DNA from: Candidatus Gastranaerophilales bacterium
GTDB lineage: Bacteria; Cyanobacteriota; Vampirovibrionia; Gastranaerophilales; Gastranaerophilaceae
Assembly (NCBI GenBank): GCA_944323655.1
Contig: CALUTL010000001.1
Location: 248,001 to 312,000 of the forward strand
DNA: 64,000 nt
Reading direction: 5' to 3'
In this document: in pieces, positions 1-8,888 of the stretch
Numbering within the stretch: position 1 is the first letter of the stretch
Layout of the letters: each line of letters starts with the position of its first letter
Made by a program: the position numbers and the translations under genes
Notes under the pieces: model-generated
Told to the model about the DNA's origin: nothing
What the model saw: only the letters and a program-made list of their open reading frames with translations
Database searches by the model: none

Positions 1-474
1 GAAAGGGTATTTACGGACAAGGATCCTGTTAAACTTGTATTCACGGGAGAAATAGTAAAAAACAAACCGCCCAGAAAATGCGGTTCAAGCGGAACGCTAA
101 AGGTTATGATTAAGCAGGTAAAACTTGAGAACATAACTTATCCGGCAGAGGCATACATAACTAAAATGAATAAAAAAGGTGTACTTTTAGGGGTAGTAGC
201 AGGGCCATCAAATTATAAAGACAACCTTGCAGACACCGTAAGCAACGGAACAATCCATACAATATATAAAGATCCTTGCAAAACCACGGCAGACGAGTGC
301 GTAAGCACCGTCACAAAACCTTTTTACTTTTTAACAGGAGCCTTGCTTCAAACCGCAGATCTTTTTATTGCACCGATTGTGGCGCTGTTTCTTCCGGGAA
401 ATGAAGTTGTAATTCCCGAAGGTACCGAATTTGAAATAAAACTGGAAAATGATATTCCGGTACTTGAGATATAA
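1..474 (+). CDS. Hypothetical protein, C-terminal part (5' end outside window)
   Basis: The frame is open from the first base of the window to the TAA at 472-474, so this is the C-terminal 157 codons of a longer gene. An internal ATG at 106 has no convincing ribosome binding site, so I do not take it as the start. The visible part contains a hydrophobic stretch (FYFLTGALLQTADLFIAPIV) and ends in a mainly beta, acidic tail with the phrase PEGTEFEIKLEN. Such tails are seen in envelope proteins, but I do not recognise the family. Function unknown. Confidence 0.6.
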   Translation, partial: ERVFTDKDPVKLVFTGEIVKNKPPRKCGSSGTLKVMIKQVKLENITYPAEAYITKMNKKGVLLGVVAGPSNYKDNLADTVSNGTIHTIYKDPCKTTADECVSTVTKPFYFLTGALLQTADLFIAPIVALFLPGNEVVIPEGTEFEIKLENDIPVLEI

Positions 475-783
475 ATTTCGACAAAAAAAAGACCTGTCAT
501 TTCTGCCAAGCCTTAGTATATCAAACGTGAAAACCATTGATATTTATAAAATTTTGTACATAGTATTAAAGATGTAACTTATATTATGAGAAGATTGATT
601 TTTAAAGGGGATAAGCTTGCTATATTTTAAACCAAACCGCAAAAGAAAAAATCTTGTCGCAACCCCGAAAAAAGTGCCTGGATATAACAAGCTTACTATA
701 ATACTATACCCTGTTTTCAGGACTTTTTCACCACTCAAAAGAATAACTTTTATTTACGTAAATTAGCAACATCGGACTAATTC
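475..783. other. Intergenic region, no gene seen
   Basis: This 309-base gap lies between two convergent genes. Short open frames on the minus strand lack ribosome binding sites and look random. I see no clear terminator or RNA gene. Confidence 0.4.
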
Positions 784-1131
784 TTAAGAATTAGATTTAT
801 AATTGTTTTTAAATAGACTCAAATTATAGATCATTTTGTATAAGAATTCAATTTCTTTTTCGTCTGCATGTTCAAGATAAGTATGAATCTCTTTTAATAA
901 AATATTCTTATTGTTAAAGTGTTCAAAATCAAATAAATCTACAACTTTTGCATCTAAGGCCTTTGCAATTTTTTCAATATTTTCAGGAAGTGGAAAGTGG
1001 GTTCCTTTTTCTAATTTTGAAATGTTAGGAGGTTCTATTCCAATACGTTCGGCAAGCTGTTCTTGCGTAAATCCTTTGTTTTTTCGAAGTTCTTTTACTC
1101 TTTTACCGAATTTTTGTTTAATGTTTGTCAT
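784..1131 (-). CDS. XRE-family helix-turn-helix transcriptional regulator
   Basis: The 115-residue protein has an N-terminal HTH_3 domain at about residues 6-60, with the typical phrases RVKELRKNKGFTQEQLAERIG and ISKLEKG, and a short helical C-terminal tail. I chose the ATG at 1129-1131 because GGAGG lies six bases upstream of it; in-frame codons further upstream lack such a site. It is a DNA-binding regulator, probably dimeric. It is divergent from the pair starting at 1312, so control of that pair or of itself is plausible but is inference. A second XRE regulator occurs at 12753-13436. Confidence 0.85.
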   Translation of the reverse strand: MTNIKQKFGKRVKELRKNKGFTQEQLAERIGIEPPNISKLEKGTHFPLPENIEKIAKALDAKVVDLFDFEHFNNKNILLKEIHTYLEHADEKEIEFLYKMIYNLSLFKNNYKSNS

Positions 1132-1311
1132 AACAGCCTCCATATAAAAGAATAATTGTCTATTCAAATAAAATACATAATAAGTTATGACAATTTTTGT
1201 GTGTAAATATTCCTATAATCATATGATGTGTAAAAATTATTAATAAGATATATTAATTTTAATGATGTTTTATAATGTGTTAGGAATGTTTAAAGTAAGG
1301 ACTGATGAGCT

Positions 1312-1725
1312 ATGAATAATCAAGAATGGAAGGAAGAATTTTTAGAAAATGAATTAAATCTAAAAAGAATCGGAAGAACAAAACTATTTAAAAATTCTGT
1401 ATTAATTATCTCACCCGCATTGACCGCTAATTGGTTTGGGATAAGACCTGAACAGAAATTCTTGATTGATGAAGAGTTAAATACAGGTTCAAGGTGTTTT
1501 TTATTGTTGCGGTTAATTGATAAGGAACTATTTCTATTGGCTGATTATAAGGATATAAAACCAATGATGGATAATGCTGTACCTAAAAGTGGACATTTTC
1601 ATTTTTCTTTGAAACAAAGTAATACAAATTCTTACATTATTAAAAATGAATCATCTGAAAATGGAATAAAAGTTTTGCCAATTTCAGAAGAAGAAATTAA
1701 AAGGAGAATAAAAAATGAAATTTAA
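1312..1725 (+). CDS. Hypothetical protein, upstream partner of a secreted protein
   Basis: This 137-residue protein has no signal peptide or membrane segment and mixes alpha and beta stretches. I do not recognise it. Its stop codon overlaps the start of the next gene by 11 bases, so the two are very likely translated together. It is divergent from the XRE regulator at 784-1131. Its low GC content resembles an accessory gene. Nothing in the sequence shows a catalytic motif. Confidence 0.65.
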   Translation: MNNQEWKEEFLENELNLKRIGRTKLFKNSVLIISPALTANWFGIRPEQKFLIDEELNTGSRCFLLLRLIDKELFLLADYKDIKPMMDNAVPKSGHFHFSLKQSNTNSYIIKNESSENGIKVLPISEEEIKRRIKNEI

Positions 1726-2209
1726 GGTTTTGTCGATTTTATTAGTACTTATGATTGCGCTTCCTGCCAATGCTGTGAATTGTGAAAAGAAACCATGTCA
1801 CAAAAAATGTATAGCGAGTCAGCCTGATTATATAAAAAACCAATGTCGCTGCAATAAAAGGAAAAAGGTTTATTATTGGCGGGTTCCAGAATATGATCCT
1901 GCTTGCGATGGTAGTGTGGAACAATATATAATAAAATATTGTGAAGCTAAACGTATATATGATCAAACTTTTTTAAATTACACCGATCCTTATATTCCAA
2001 ATTCTTATACTCCAAGTTATGATCAAAACTGTGACGGTTCTTATGAGCAGTATTTGGAAAATATAAAGGAATTGAAAAAAATACAGGCAATTAACAATGC
2101 GGCGGATGCCCTTAGACAACCTATACAGGTAAATCATACTATATATGGGCAAATGAATCATAATATAAACGGAACTATAAGAACAAATAATTACTACTAC
2201 GGATATTGA
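1715..2209 (+). CDS. Secreted Cys-containing protein with a duplicated YDxxCDGSxEQY motif
   Basis: The 164-residue protein begins with a clear signal peptide (Lys, about 14 hydrophobic residues, then PANA before the cleavage point near residue 20). The mature part is rich in Cys, Tyr and Asn. The phrase YDPACDGSVEQY recurs as YDQNCDGSYEQY, so it contains two related modules, perhaps disulfide- or metal-stabilised. A GGAG-type site lies about 10 bases before the ATG. It overlaps the end of the 1312 gene. I know no family for it; an exported surface or periplasmic role is inferred from the signal peptide only. Confidence 0.7.
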   Translation: MKFKVLSILLVLMIALPANAVNCEKKPCHKKCIASQPDYIKNQCRCNKRKKVYYWRVPEYDPACDGSVEQYIIKYCEAKRIYDQTFLNYTDPYIPNSYTPSYDQNCDGSYEQYLENIKELKKIQAINNAADALRQPIQVNHTIYGQMNHNINGTIRTNNYYYGY

Positions 2210-2233
2210 TTTATAATAAGACGAGACTGTCTT

Positions 2234-2320
2234 GGCCTGCTCGCATTAAACGTGTCTCCGGTTGAGTGTTCAAGAATATAGTTCTTTCACACTCAAGCCT
2301 CCGCACTTTGCTCGCAGGCC
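2234..2320. repeat. Nested inverted repeats in the gap before tRNA-Gly
   Basis: Outer arms GGCCTGC (2234-2240) and GCAGGCC (2314-2320) enclose inner arms TTGAGTGT (2262-2269) and ACACTCAA (2289-2296). No T-run follows. Role unknown. Confidence 0.4.
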
Positions 2321-2362
2321 GCTCGAACTCAAAATGATTTCTCGTCCATAGTCATTCAGGCT

Positions 2363-2396
2363 AATAAAAAACACCCATCTGACGATGAGTGTTCTT
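2363..2396 (-). terminator. Rho-independent terminator after tRNA-Gly
   Basis: Read on the minus strand, a 10-bp stem (2384-2393 paired with 2370-2379, one G-U pair, four-base loop) is followed by a T-run. It starts a few bases past the tRNA 3' end. Confidence 0.8.
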
Positions 2397-2400
2397 TATT

Positions 2401-2473
2401 AGCGGAAGACGAGACTCGAACTCGCAACAACCTGCTTGGAAGGCAGGGACTCTAGCCATTGAGTTACTTCCGC
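2401..2473 (-). tRNA. tRNA-Gly (anticodon UCC)
   Basis: On the minus strand the sequence folds into a full cloverleaf. The acceptor stem GCGGAAG pairs with CTTCCGC, the D stem ACTC with GAGT, and the anticodon stem CCTGC with GCAGG around the loop CTTCCAA. The T arm carries TTCGAGT. The anticodon UCC reads GGA-type glycine codons. The discriminator base is U and CCA is not encoded. Confidence 0.95.
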
Positions 2474-2517
2474 AACTTTCGCTTTCGCATGAAGATTCTA
2501 ACCCAAACATTTTTTTT

Positions 2518-2547
2518 TTGCAATATTTTTCTTTTTTATGCTATTCT
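2518..2547 (+). promoter_or_regulatory. Possible sigma70-type promoter for the MscS gene
   Basis: TTGCAA (2518-2523) and TATTCT (2542-2547) are separated by 18 bases, about 30 bases upstream of the MscS start codon. The -10 is not ideal. Confidence 0.4.
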
Positions 2548-2579
2548 CTTTTTTGAAAGGTTTAAAATAAGGAGTATTT

Positions 2580-3443
2580 ATGGAACTTATAGACAGCATA
2601 ATCGACCACCTTGATAAGATTAACCAGCTTTTAAAATCAACTCACTTTGATTTTATTGTCGGCATTGTAATTAATATCCTTTTAATTATGGTTCTTTTCA
2701 AAGTTGTTGATATATTCAGCTCCAAAATTAAAGAACATGCCTTAGCAAAAGATTCTAAAAACCAGTTAATCCAATTTTTACCGATTTTGGATAGAATTTT
2801 CAAATTTTTAATAGTGTTCTTTATTGTAGCCTCCTTCCTTCAAAGCTTCGGATATTCGGTAACGTCACTTATCACAGGTTTCGGAATTACAGGTTTAGCA
2901 GTCGGCTTTGCAGCTAACGCAACAATCGCAAATATTTTCGGCACACTTTCTATTTTCAGCGACAAAGCTTATAGAATAGGGGATTACGTCATAGTAAACG
3001 GAGTTGAAGGATACGTTGAAGATGTAAATTTAATGTCCACAAAAATCCGAACTCTGGACAATTTTTTGTATATTGTTCCGAACAGCAGTGCCTCAAACAG
3101 CAATATATGCAATGTTTCTGCCGCAAAAAAACGAAGAATTAATGAAATTTTTGCGCTGACTTATGACACACCTGACGAAAAACTTGAAAGAGCAATTCAT
3201 ATTTTAGAAGAAATCCTTCATGAAAATAAAAACATTCACAATGATTATCTGGTTTTTACAGACACCCTTGCGGACAGTTCTATTAACATCAGATGTATAG
3301 CTTATGCCAAAACCGGTTCTTACAATGAATACAAAAAGATTGAATCCGAAATTTTATTAGAAGCAATTAAAAGATTCAGAGCAGAAGGGCTTAACTTTGC
3401 ATTCCCGTCAACATCTGTTTACATTGAAAAAACAGGCGCGTAA
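2580..3443 (+). CDS. Small-conductance mechanosensitive channel, MscS family
   Basis: The 287-residue protein has the compact MscS layout of three membrane segments (about residues 22-45, 70-92 and 95-125). The third is the Gly/Ala-rich pore helix (GFGITGLAVGFAANATIANIFG), followed by a beta domain with the phrase YRIGDYVIVNGVEGYVEDV and a C-terminal alpha/beta domain. It opens under membrane tension during osmotic downshock. AAGGAG lies seven bases before the ATG. It ends two bases before rlmH, so the two are likely co-transcribed. The length is normal for the family. Confidence 0.93.
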   Translation: MELIDSIIDHLDKINQLLKSTHFDFIVGIVINILLIMVLFKVVDIFSSKIKEHALAKDSKNQLIQFLPILDRIFKFLIVFFIVASFLQSFGYSVTSLITGFGITGLAVGFAANATIANIFGTLSIFSDKAYRIGDYVIVNGVEGYVEDVNLMSTKIRTLDNFLYIVPNSSASNSNICNVSAAKKRRINEIFALTYDTPDEKLERAIHILEEILHENKNIHNDYLVFTDTLADSSINIRCIAYAKTGSYNEYKKIESEILLEAIKRFRAEGLNFAFPSTSVYIEKTGA

Positions 3444-3445
3444 CC

Positions 3446-3916
3446 ATGATTATAAAAATTATTGCGCTTGGAAAACTTAAAGAGAAATTTTTAAAAGACG
3501 GAATTGAAGAATTTGAAAAACGCCTGACACCTTATACAAGCCTTGAAATCATTGAGCTTCAGCCGGTTGAAATAAAGGATAAACATTTAATTTCAAAAGC
3601 ACTGGATGAAGAAGCAGAAAAAATTCTTACTTATATCAAGCCTCTATCTTACGTCATAACCCTTGAAATTAACGGCAAAATGCTATCCTCTGAAGATTTT
3701 GCCGTTAAAATCGACAATCTTACAAAAGAAGGAATTGCAGAAGTAATTTTTGTAATCGGTTCATCCTACGGGCTTTCGCCAATGATTTCAAACAGGTCAA
3801 ATTTTAAGATTAGCTTGTCGAAAATGACTTTTCTGCACCAATTTGCAAGACTTATTCTTATTGAACAAATTTATCGGGCATTTAAGATTATCAAAGGCGA
3901 AACTTATCATAAATAA
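3446..3916 (+). CDS. rlmH: 23S rRNA (pseudouridine-1915-N3)-methyltransferase RlmH
   Basis: The 156-residue length and sequence match the SPOUT methyltransferase RlmH. The C-terminal trefoil-knot region with FVIGSSYGLS and the ending HQFARLILIEQIYRAFKIIKGETYHK-type segment (about residues 131-156) are diagnostic. It methylates pseudouridine 1915 in helix 69 of 23S rRNA using S-adenosylmethionine. The usual GG of the IGG-x-GL motif is SS here, a mild deviation. The start lies just after the mscS stop. Annotation is secure from motifs and length. Confidence 0.95.
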   Translation: MIIKIIALGKLKEKFLKDGIEEFEKRLTPYTSLEIIELQPVEIKDKHLISKALDEEAEKILTYIKPLSYVITLEINGKMLSSEDFAVKIDNLTKEGIAEVIFVIGSSYGLSPMISNRSNFKISLSKMTFLHQFARLILIEQIYRAFKIIKGETYHK

Positions 3917-3918
3917 TT

Positions 3919-3946
3919 TTGCAATTTTTATAAAAAATGCTATAAT
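3919..3946 (+). promoter_or_regulatory. Sigma70-type promoter upstream of the M49-like peptidase
   Basis: TTGCAA (3919-3924), a 16-base spacer and a perfect TATAAT (3941-3946) lie about 34 bases before the start codon. Confidence 0.6.
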
Positions 3947-3979
3947 TAAAAAGCAAATAATACACGGGAGAGAGATACT

Positions 3980-5707
3980 ATGGAAACTTTTGAACTTAAT
4001 TATTCTTTAGAAGAATTAAAAAAACGAACAAATAAAGACTACCTCAGCACAAAAAAGATGCTAGAAGAAGATGCTCCCGAATATTTAGCACTGGAAGACG
4101 GAGATAAAAAAGCTCTTAAAAACCTAGTAAAAGCGGCATTTTTTATAGAAAAGGTTTTCAAACGCCAGGACAACCATCATAATATAGCCTTTGAAGCATT
4201 TCTCGATAACGAGATTCTAAAAGGCAATAAAGAAGCAGAATTGACACATATACTTTTTTCAGCACAGAAAGGAATGTGCGCAATAGACAGAGAAACAACA
4301 AAAATAAATCTTGCAAAAGGCATAACGGAATGCCCCGGAAAAGGTTTGTACCCTGAAGATTTAACAAAGGAAGAATTTCATAAAATTCTTATAAAGATGT
4401 TAAATGACGGCAAAACGGAAGAAGTTCGCCAAATTCTCAACCAGCGCTCAGTTGTAGAAAGAAAAGATGATGAACTTGTCGGAATAGATTACGTAAAATA
4501 TTTCAGTGAAGAATTCAGAATGGCAGCCGAAAAACTGGAGGAAGCCGCAGACACATCAACAAACGACAGTTTTAATGAATACTTACGACTTCAAGCAGTA
4601 GCTCTAAGAGAAGCAGACCCGATGCTTGACGCATACGCAGATAAAAAATGGGCAGAATTGCAAGACACCCCGTTGGAATTTACAATAACAAGAGAAAACT
4701 ATGCTGACGAAATGACTGAAAGTGTTATTGAAAATGAAGAACTGAAAAAACTTCTGGAAGAGAATAATATAAAACCGATATCAAAAGATTTTCTTGGCGG
4801 CAGAGTGGGTATTGTAAATAAAAAAGGCACTGAGGCTATCTTAAAAATAAAGGAATACCTGCCGCTTCTTGCAGCAAACATGCCCTATCACGATGAATAC
4901 GAGCAAAACATTTCGCAAACTGAAGACACCAAACAAACAATGATAGATGCAGACATTGTGGTTTTGTCAGGAGATGTTGGAGCTTACAGAGCAGGGATTA
5001 CGCTTGCCGAGAATCTTCCGAACGATGACAAACTTTCACTTACAATCGGAGGCGGCAGGAGAAATGTCTATCACAGACAAATTCGATTTATTTCAGAAAA
5101 AGAAAAGCTTCAAAAAAGGCTTGATGCAATATTAGATAAAGAACAGCACAAATTTTACTTTGATGAAGCAGACCACTGGTTTACGATAGGCCATGAAAAC
5201 ACCCATTCACTCGGGCCCAACAAAGGAACCGAAGCCCTTGGCAAATACAAAAGTATTATTGAAGAAAACAAAGCTGATATGGGCGGGCTTGCATTCCTTG
5301 ATATTCTTGAAGAAAAAGGAATGTACACCCACGAGCAGGTTTTGCAGATGCTTGTAACCTTTGCGGCAGACAATTTTCTAAAATCAAAACCGACACTTTC
5401 TCAAGCCCACAGAGTAAGAACGGTTATGCAAACGAAATATTTTATAGAAAACGGCGCAATAGAGCTTAATTCGGAAGGCAAAATTCACGTAAACATAGAT
5501 AAAATGATTCCGACAGCAAAAAAAATGCTTGCAGAAATTGTAAGAATACAAATAGATGCAGACTTTAAAAAAGCTGAAGAATATGTTCTTTCAAACTTTA
5601 TCTGGACAGAAGAATTGGAAACTATTTCACAAAAACTAAAAGAAATAGACAAAACTCTGAACGGCAGAACAGAATCACCGCTTGCCTTAATGCTTTTAAA
5701 AAGCTAA
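3980..5707 (+). CDS. M49-like (dipeptidyl-peptidase III-type) zinc metallopeptidase
   Basis: This 575-residue soluble protein has no signal peptide. Zinc-binding and catalytic residues appear as HENTH (residues 405-409) and EENKAD (428-433), 19 residues apart from second His to first Glu. This resembles the two-motif arrangement of peptidase family M49, which removes dipeptides from peptide N-termini. Classical M49 enzymes have HExxxH; this one has HExxH, as in some bacterial homologues. The enzyme probably works on peptides in the cytoplasm. GGGAGAGA precedes the ATG. It has its own promoter and stands alone. The family assignment is from motif spacing and general similarity, so moderately sure. 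Confidence 0.75.
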   Translation: METFELNYSLEELKKRTNKDYLSTKKMLEEDAPEYLALEDGDKKALKNLVKAAFFIEKVFKRQDNHHNIAFEAFLDNEILKGNKEAELTHILFSAQKGMCAIDRETTKINLAKGITECPGKGLYPEDLTKEEFHKILIKMLNDGKTEEVRQILNQRSVVERKDDELVGIDYVKYFSEEFRMAAEKLEEAADTSTNDSFNEYLRLQAVALREADPMLDAYADKKWAELQDTPLEFTITRENYADEMTESVIENEELKKLLEENNIKPISKDFLGGRVGIVNKKGTEAILKIKEYLPLLAANMPYHDEYEQNISQTEDTKQTMIDADIVVLSGDVGAYRAGITLAENLPNDDKLSLTIGGGRRNVYHRQIRFISEKEKLQKRLDAILDKEQHKFYFDEADHWFTIGHENTHSLGPNKGTEALGKYKSIIEENKADMGGLAFLDILEEKGMYTHEQVLQMLVTFAADNFLKSKPTLSQAHRVRTVMQTKYFIENGAIELNSEGKIHVNIDKMIPTAKKMLAEIVRIQIDADFKKAEEYVLSNFIWTEELETISQKLKEIDKTLNGRTESPLALMLLKS

Positions 5708-5721
5708 TAAAATCAAGAACC

Positions 5722-5931
5722 TTACGGCACAGGATCATACCCGCCGTCATTCCACGGATGACAGCGGCAAATTCTTTTTATTCCAAGCCATCCGCCCTTT
5801 CTAAGTCCGTATTTTAAAATTGCTTGGCGGGTGTATTCAGAGCATGTAGGATAAAACCTGCACACAGCAGGAGTATGCTTTGAAACCTTTTGATAAATCC
5901 CTATTAAAAATAAAACCATTTTCTTAAGCAT
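5722..5931 (-). CDS. yidD: Membrane protein insertion efficiency factor YidD
   Basis: The 69-residue protein carries the YidD signature: an N-terminal amphipathic helix, then [15 protein letters not shown], the [13 protein letters not shown] segment and the GGYDPVP end. YidD is a small membrane-associated helper of YidC-dependent insertion. It is usually found next to rnpA and yidC; here it sits instead just downstream of flhA on the same strand (nine bases), so it may be read through from the export operon. The length is typical. Confidence 0.95.
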   Translation of the reverse strand: MLKKMVLFLIGIYQKVSKHTPAVCRFYPTCSEYTRQAILKYGLRKGGWLGIKRICRCHPWNDGGYDPVP

Positions 5932-5940
5932 TTCTACACC

Positions 5941-8046
5941 CTACATAGCGTAACTTTCGCCGATTGTATCAACCGCCTCAACCTTAATATCAGTAATAAG
6001 TTCAGAATAAGAAATAACAACAACAGTCGGGATGTGACGTTCCAAAAGCTGATAAAGAGGAAGTCTGATTCTTGGAGAACAAAGAACAACAGGATTTCTG
6101 CCGCATGCCTGATGCGCACGCACCATCGTAGAAGCCGTTGTTTCAATCAATTCCTGCACCTGCATAGGATTTAAAAGAAACATTGTACCAAGTTCCGTCC
6201 TTTGACAACTGTCATCCAGAGTTTTTTCCCACTCAGGTGAAAGCGTCAACGCATATAATACTTTGTCATCCTCAACGTTTGCAAGGCAAATCTGACGTCC
6301 TAAAGCAGCTCTCAAACGTTCAGACAAAATATCGGGTTCTTTTGAAAATCTTGCGTAATCGCAAAGTCTTTCAAATACGAAAATAATATCTTTTATTGAA
6401 ACTTTTTCTCTGATTAAGTTAACAAAAATCTTTCTCAAATCGCTTGTGGAAATAATTGTAGGCACAAGGTCATTGACAAGAGTCGGGTCTTGAGAACGTA
6501 CAAGTTCCATAAGTTTAAGGACATCGGTCTTTGTCATAACTTCATCAACGTGTTTTCTTACGCATTCCTGAAGGTGAGTAACGATAACATCCGTTGAATC
6601 AAAAGCCGTCACAGATCTTGCGGTTTTGGCATCATCCGGCGTAATCCAATATGCTTGAGTTTGATAAGTCGGATCAATACCAATTATTGCATCCTGCGGA
6701 ACTTCTCTTTTTATAGAATCCCACTGATCAGCTATAACCATAAGTCTTCCTGGGTAAACATACCCTGTATCGACGGTATTACCACGAATTTGAATCATAT
6801 ACTCGTTAGCATCAAGAGCCGACGAATCCATAATTCTTATGTTCGGCAAAATATACCCCAACTCATCCGTAACCCTTTGACGAAGAGCTGCAATTTTAGC
6901 AAGCAATTGACCTTCCTGATCCGGATCGGCAATTACAAGAAGGTTTGAACCAACCTGAAGGCTTAAAATATCAACCCCCAAACGCTCATACATTCTGTTC
7001 GGGTTAACCAAATCCTGCATGTTTTGTCTAACGCTTTCCAATTGTCCCAATTGAGATTGAACATCAGCATTAATAAGGGTTGAAAATCCGGTAATTCCAA
7101 GTCCGATTGCAAACAAGAAAAACGGTAAAAACGGAAGCCCGGTTCCTTGCCAAAACCAAGTATGCCCCGTAAATGCCAGTAAAAGCAAGAACCCAGCAGA
7201 TAAAAACAGAGCGTTCGGCTTACTTTTAATTTCAGCCGTAACATCAGATCCTAATGAATTAGCAGCAGAAGCACGTGTCATAAATATACCTGCTGCAATT
7301 GACATCAACAATGAAGGCACCTGAGATGCCAAACCGTCACCTATTGTCAATATCGTATATTGGTTAACAGCATCAGCTATAGGCATTTGGTTCATAAGAC
7401 ATCCGACGCATAAACCGCCGATAATGTTGATAAGTACGATAATAATACCCGCAATAGTATCCCCTTTTACGAACTTCATCGCACCATCCATTGAACCGAA
7501 CAAGTTTGATTCTCTCTGCAAATCTTCACGTCTTTGTGTTGCTTCTTCCGGTGAAATTAACCCCGCATTAAAGTCAGCATCAATCGTCATCTGTTTACCT
7601 GGCATAGCATCCAATGCAAACCTTGCAGAAACTTCGGCGATACGTTCCGCACCTTTTGTGATTACCATAAACTGTACAACCGTTATGATAAGGAAGATTA
7701 CACCACCGACAACCATGTTACCACCGGTTACGAAGGTTCCGAATGCGTGGATAACTTCTCCGGCTTCCCCTTTTGAAAGAATTAACCTCGTTGATGCGAT
7801 TGAAAGTACAAGTCGAAACATTGTTCCGATAAGGATTATAGAAGGAAATGCCGCTAATTCCAAAGTCTTCTTAACATACAACGATATCATCAGCAAAACA
7901 ACACCGAGCGTTATATTCAAACAGATTGATACGTTTACAATCCAGTTTGGTAATTCAACAAGCAACAAGACAATAAGCAATAAGACGAATACCGCCATTG
8001 CAACTTCACTTAAATTTGTACTCCCTGCTGATCCTTGTGCTGCCAT
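5941..8046 (-). CDS. flhA: FlhA/SctV-type export gate protein
   Basis: The 701-residue protein matches the FlhA family, the nonameric export gate of flagellar and type III secretion systems. About eight membrane helices fill residues 15-320. They enclose the conserved cytoplasmic FHIPEP-like loop region, here with AERIAEVSARFALDAMPGKQM and the segment LISPEEATQRREDLQRESNLFGSMDGA (about residues 132-187). The C-terminal cytoplasmic domain ends with VVVISYSELITDIKVEAVD. Its start overlaps the fliH stop by one base (TAATG), so the two are translationally coupled. No flhB, fliP, fliQ, fliR or fliI lies in the window. Whether it serves a flagellum or another type III machine cannot be told from this protein alone. 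Confidence 0.93.
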   Translation of the reverse strand: MAAQGSAGSTNLSEVAMAVFVLLLIVLLLVELPNWIVNVSICLNITLGVVLLMISLYVKKTLELAAFPSIILIGTMFRLVLSIASTRLILSKGEAGEVIHAFGTFVTGGNMVVGGVIFLIITVVQFMVITKGAERIAEVSARFALDAMPGKQMTIDADFNAGLISPEEATQRREDLQRESNLFGSMDGAMKFVKGDTIAGIIIVLINIIGGLCVGCLMNQMPIADAVNQYTILTIGDGLASQVPSLLMSIAAGIFMTRASAANSLGSDVTAEIKSKPNALFLSAGFLLLLAFTGHTWFWQGTGLPFLPFFLFAIGLGITGFSTLINADVQSQLGQLESVRQNMQDLVNPNRMYERLGVDILSLQVGSNLLVIADPDQEGQLLAKIAALRQRVTDELGYILPNIRIMDSSALDANEYMIQIRGNTVDTGYVYPGRLMVIADQWDSIKREVPQDAIIGIDPTYQTQAYWITPDDAKTARSVTAFDSTDVIVTHLQECVRKHVDEVMTKTDVLKLMELVRSQDPTLVNDLVPTIISTSDLRKIFVNLIREKVSIKDIIFVFERLCDYARFSKEPDILSERLRAALGRQICLANVEDDKVLYALTLSPEWEKTLDDSCQRTELGTMFLLNPMQVQELIETTASTMVRAHQACGRNPVVLCSPRIRLPLYQLLERHIPTVVVISYSELITDIKVEAVDTIGESYAM

Positions 8047-8876
8047 TAAACTTCTTTAAGCGCCTCCATAACTATTGCGATTTGACTTTCTATTGTCGCA
8101 TCTATTACACCGTTATTTGTTGAAACTATACAACCGCCTTCTGATACTTCTTCATCAGGCAATATGACAATCTTCGTTTCCAAACCCGCCTCATTAAGCA
8201 TCTCAGGAATCCCCTGCTTTGCTATACTTACCTGTGACGGATTTACCCTTATCGTAACTTTCGGTTCCTCTTTTGATAGTGTTTTCAGAATTTCCGTTAT
8301 TTTGGATAACACAATCTGAGGATTTTGAGTTACTTCATTTTTAATTATTTTTTGAGCTATATCAATACTTATTTCCAAAATGTCAGGCGCAATATACTCA
8401 AAAACCTCTTGCGGAGCGCTCAAAAAATCTTTGAAGGCCTCTTTAACCTGCGCAATATCCTCTGCTGACTGATTTAAGCCCTCCTGATAACCTTCTTTGG
8501 CCGCTGCTTCTCTAATACTGTCGGCTTCTTCTCTTGCTCTGGAAATCAAATTCCGCTCATCTACACGCCTGAAGCCTCGCCTGCGATCGCCACGACGTCT
8601 TTCATGACGCTGTGAAAAATCTATGTTGTCTAGATTAAACAAATCAATTTCTTCAGGATCTTGTGCTTCTTCTTGAGGCTGTTCGGTTTCTGCTTCAAAC
8701 TCTTCATCTTCCGGCTGTGCATTATCAATATTTACATTTTCTAAATCCGGCATGCCTAAATCAGGCTCATCCATAGGAAGCGTTTCATATCCCAAATCTC
8801 CCGCTTCCGGTTGAACCTTAATAATTTCCGGTTTGGAAATCTTCGGTTTTCCGGTTCTTTTCTTTTTGATAATCAT
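8046..8876 (-). CDS. fliH: FliH/SctL-type stator protein of the export ATPase
   Basis: The 276-residue protein has a long acidic, low-complexity N-terminus (about residues 25-80), then an Arg-rich patch (RHERRRGDRRRGFRR, about 90-104). A coiled coil with the pattern RAREEADSIREAAAKEGYQEG follows, then the FliH/V-ATPase-E-like C-terminal domain with ISIDIAQKIIKNEV and the closing CIVSTNNGVIDATIESQIAIV. FliH binds and restrains the ATPase FliI and docks it at the C-ring. The Arg patch and acidic extension are unusual for FliH. It lies 12 bases after the fliG-like gene and overlaps flhA by one base. Confidence 0.88.
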   Translation of the reverse strand: MIIKKKRTGKPKISKPEIIKVQPEAGDLGYETLPMDEPDLGMPDLENVNIDNAQPEDEEFEAETEQPQEEAQDPEEIDLFNLDNIDFSQRHERRRGDRRRGFRRVDERNLISRAREEADSIREAAAKEGYQEGLNQSAEDIAQVKEAFKDFLSAPQEVFEYIAPDILEISIDIAQKIIKNEVTQNPQIVLSKITEILKTLSKEEPKVTIRVNPSQVSIAKQGIPEMLNEAGLETKIVILPDEEVSEGGCIVSTNNGVIDATIESQIAIVMEALKEV

Positions 8877-8888
8877 GATTCAATTTCA

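Noticed and set aside
544..738. 64-codon minus-strand frame in the first intergenic region
   Set aside because: No ribosome binding site or recognisable features; probably random in AT-rich DNA.
7424..8059. 211-codon plus-strand frame opposite flhA
   Set aside because: The minus-strand frame is a clear FlhA; the plus frame is its shadow.
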